DNA from: Marinilabiliales bacterium
GTDB taxonomy: Bacteria; Bacteroidota; Bacteroidia; Bacteroidales; BM523
Length of the DNA stretch: 9,463 nt
Assembly: GCA_002869425.1 (NCBI GenBank)
Contig: PKSZ01000062.1
Location: 1-9,463, forward strand
Direction of reading: 5' to 3'
Shown: positions 7,924 to 9,463 of the stretch, in pieces
How positions within the stretch are numbered: the stretch's first letter is position 1
Layout: the number at the start of each line of letters is the position of its first letter
The notes under the pieces: generated by a model
What the model saw: the letters and a program-made list of their open reading frames with translations, nothing else
Databases searched by the model: none
What the model was told of the DNA's origin: nothing
Program-made: the position numbers and the translations under genes

Positions 7924-8288
7924 ACCAGGAAAACCAGTATGGTTGCAATCAGTCCGACTGCAGAAATTACAATGTAAGAAAATTCTGATTCTGCAAACCA
8001 GATAAGCGAAACTGCAACCGAACCCCAAAATGGGATTAGCAGCATTAGCTTAAACTTAAATGGAACAGTATCGTGTTTTTTAAAGCTTTCTATCATTTTT
8101 GAGAATATTTTTTGGCGCAATATCCAATTGTACATTTTTTCAGAGCTTCTCACATAGAAGTAAGCTGTTAATACAATAAAAGGAGTGCCCGGTATGGCAG
8201 GCATAACTATGCCAATATATGCCATTATCAGAGAGACCGATCCCAGTACAATAAACAGATATTTTCTAAAGTTCTTTTTTTCTCGCAT
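7905..8288 (-). CDS. DUF454 (YbaN-type) small inner-membrane protein
   Basis: A 127-residue membrane protein of the DUF454/YbaN family, whose function is not established to my knowledge. The family core is clear: LGSVSLIMAYIGIVMPAIPG (15-34) followed by TPFIVLTAYFYVRSSEKMYNW (one long conserved block covering 35-55), corresponding to the usual G-x-IGI-x-LP-x-LP-T-TPF pattern with Gly34 where Thr is common. Hydrophobic segments are at about 9-30, 31-46, 78-98 and 102-122, with basic residues at both ends (MREKK, KKIKL). It starts one base after the stop of the upstream kinase-like gene, so it is the third gene of a minus-strand operon and probably translationally coupled. The 3' end converges on the response regulator gene with 7 bases between stops. 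Nothing in the protein explains its pairing with nucleotide kinases. Confidence 0.88.
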   Translation of the reverse strand: MREKKNFRKYLFIVLGSVSLIMAYIGIVMPAIPGTPFIVLTAYFYVRSSEKMYNWILRQKIFSKMIESFKKHDTVPFKFKLMLLIPFWGSVAVSLIWFAESEFSYIVISAVGLIATILVFLVKKIKL

Positions 8289-8289
8289 T

Positions 8290-9093
8290 TCAGCTTTTCA
8301 TAGTCTGAATTATCAATTCAGGAGCCTGGTCTAAATTTTTTATTTCTGAGGCATCAATTTTAGTTAAAGATGCTGGTTTTACTGCTGAATATTCATAAAG
8401 AAGTTTCGAATATGCTGCCTGTAGTAATTGCAATGTCTCTATGTTTTCATGTGGTTCTTTGTTGCTTCTTTGTGCAATGCGATTTGCAAGTACTTCTGCA
8501 GGAGCGTTAAGAAAGAATATTCGATCGGGAAGCTTGGTGCCAAATAAATTTTCCAATGCAGAGAAAGCGTAATTTTGTTCTATACAAAACCATTTATTGA
8601 TAAAAGTTAATATCCCCTCTGCCATATTTTTATTTTGGTATTCAATGGGAAGTAATTTATTCAAAAGGAAAAGTTCTTCGTAATATTCTTCGTCAAGCTT
8701 TTGTAATTGCTTGTTGTCCAAATTCTCTGGTTTGAGTTTTTGTGCATAAAAGTGAGCATAAATGCCCGTGTCGATAACAGGATGTCTTTCACAAATCAGG
8801 AAGTCAGATTCAGGTAATAATACATTGTTCGATAGGGTGTTGAACAATAACATAGAACCCATTAAAGCCAGGGCTTTTAATTGACTGTTATTTTCCTGAT
8901 CGGCTTTTTCTCCTAGGGTATTCAGGAAGTTGGCGGTGGATAAAATTTCTTTATTACTTTGAAAATCTGCTGTATGTATTTTGGGGAGAAACAGGAAACT
9001 TTCATTGGGGAGCAGATTTTTTAGTTTGCCTAACAATGTGGACTTTCCTGAAGCGTCAAGACCTGTAATTAATATGGTTTTTGCCTTGCTCAA
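8290..9093 (-). CDS. Thymidylate-kinase-like P-loop kinase, TTG start
   Basis: A 267-residue P-loop kinase, longer than the roughly 210 residues of ordinary dTMP kinase. Walker A is GLDASGKST (11-19) after a hydrophobic first strand. FLICERHPVIDTG (98-110) corresponds to the DR/ER substrate-phosphate motif (Glu102-Arg103). PDRIFFLNAPAEVLANRIAQR (189-209) is the fourth strand and LID helix, with the arginines of that region, followed by KEPHE (212-216). These place it in the thymidylate/deoxynucleoside kinase group, but the substrate cannot be assigned; an insert-rich middle (about 110-175) is unlike canonical Tmk. The start is taken as TTG at 9093 because the next in-frame Met is residue 78, beyond the P-loop, and the frame is closed upstream at 9136-9138 with no ATG. 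Only 2 bases separate it from the preceding stop, suggesting coupled translation. It may act on a nucleotide other than dTMP. Confidence 0.85.
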   Translation of the reverse strand: MSKAKTILITGLDASGKSTLLGKLKNLLPNESFLFLPKIHTADFQSNKEILSTANFLNTLGEKADQENNSQLKALALMGSMLLFNTLSNNVLLPESDFLICERHPVIDTGIYAHFYAQKLKPENLDNKQLQKLDEEYYEELFLLNKLLPIEYQNKNMAEGILTFINKWFCIEQNYAFSALENLFGTKLPDRIFFLNAPAEVLANRIAQRSNKEPHENIETLQLLQAAYSKLLYEYSAVKPASLTKIDASEIKNLDQAPELIIQTMKS

Positions 9094-9095
9094 AT

Positions 9096-9463
9096 TTAGA
9101 TGTTTAACTGGTTTTGTATTTCTGCTAGTTTTTGTTTAACAGGAGCCTGAGCATCAATTAAATGCCAGCTTTGTTGGTCGAATATTTCCCAGGATTCAAG
9201 AATCCTTTCCTGAAACTCAATGAATTGTTTTTCATTACATTGGTTAACTGCACCACATTCATACCGCGAATATTTTGATTTTCTTTTTGCAGCTTCTTTT
9301 ACGTCAATATTAAGTTTGAATACGAAGTCTGGTACAGGAAATTCTTGAATTAGGCTGGTAAGCATCGACAAGGATGCACCTGCAGTGTGTTCGCTGGCAA
9401 AATATTTATATATGTAGCTGTCTGTTAAAATCCATTCTTTACCTTTTTTTAATGCTTCTTCAA
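9096..9463 (-). CDS. Thymidylate-kinase-like protein, C-terminal part (5' end outside window)
   Basis: The frame stays open to the right window edge, so about 121 C-terminal residues are visible and the P-loop is missing. A TTG at 9371 could be read as a start but lies inside the fold. Visible landmarks fit the dTMP kinase family: KEWILTDSYIYKYFASEHTAG (9381-9443) matches the strand and helix that usually carry D-R-Y, and FPVPDFVFKLNIDVKEAAKR is the usual PD-hydrophobic-L-x-V strand and helix before the LID. The Arg of the D-R-Y motif is Ser here (DSY, 9414-9422), so substrate-phosphate binding may differ from ordinary Tmk. The LID-like part RKSKYSRYECG is basic. The neighbouring downstream gene is a second member of the same superfamily, 2 bases away. 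Whether this is the housekeeping thymidylate kinase or a specialised paralogue cannot be settled without the N-terminal half. Confidence 0.8.
   Translation of the reverse strand, partial: EEALKKGKEWILTDSYIYKYFASEHTAGASLSMLTSLIQEFPVPDFVFKLNIDVKEAAKRKSKYSRYECGAVNQCNEKQFIEFQERILESWEIFDQQSWHLIDAQAPVKQKLAEIQNQLNI

Noticed and set aside
9096..9371. A short 91-codon gene starting at TTG 9371
   Set aside because: The frame continues open to the window edge, and the upstream residues contain the DSY helix of the same kinase fold, so the TTG is internal to a longer gene.

Overview
The window looks like chromosomal DNA of a chemotactic member of the Bacteroidota. It is AT-rich, genes are packed with gaps of 1 to 29 bases, and no plus-strand start has a clear Shine-Dalgarno sequence; A-rich leaders precede the ATGs instead. 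The protein style (soluble multi-PAS hybrid kinases with stand-alone receivers) also fits that phylum. This assignment is an inference; no rRNA or other marker is present.

Bases 1-7897 hold one plus-strand run of signalling genes. In order they are the 3' end of cheR (receptor methyltransferase), a sensorless histidine-kinase-like protein, cheD (receptor deamidase), cheB (receptor methylesterase/deamidase), a 1594-residue soluble hybrid histidine kinase (eight PAS domains, GAF, HisKA, HATPase_c, receiver), and a single-domain response regulator that overlaps the kinase gene by 11 bases. CheR, CheD and CheB would together edit chemoreceptor glutamates and glutamines, the adaptation arm of chemotaxis. 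No cheA, cheW, cheY or receptor gene lies inside the window.

The most unusual gene is the small kinase-like protein between cheR and cheD. Its ATP-binding domain looks complete, but the phosphoacceptor histidine of its HisKA box is asparagine (Asn59), and it ends in an acidic, aromatic tail. It may be a non-phosphorylating ATP-dependent regulator of the adaptation enzymes, or a pseudokinase. In the large hybrid kinase, PAS3 carries a Cys/His cluster and PAS7 resembles flavin-binding PAS domains of the NifL/Aer type, so redox or oxygen sensing is plausible.

Bases 7905-9463 hold a minus-strand operon that converges on the signalling run with only 7 bases between stop codons. It reads from the right edge: a thymidylate-kinase-like gene cut by the window edge, a second and different thymidylate-kinase-like gene that appears to start at TTG, and a DUF454 (YbaN-type) membrane protein. 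The two kinases look like a tandem pair of diverged nucleotide kinases. There is no gene-free stretch over 300 bases, and I saw no RNA gene, mobile element or CRISPR array.
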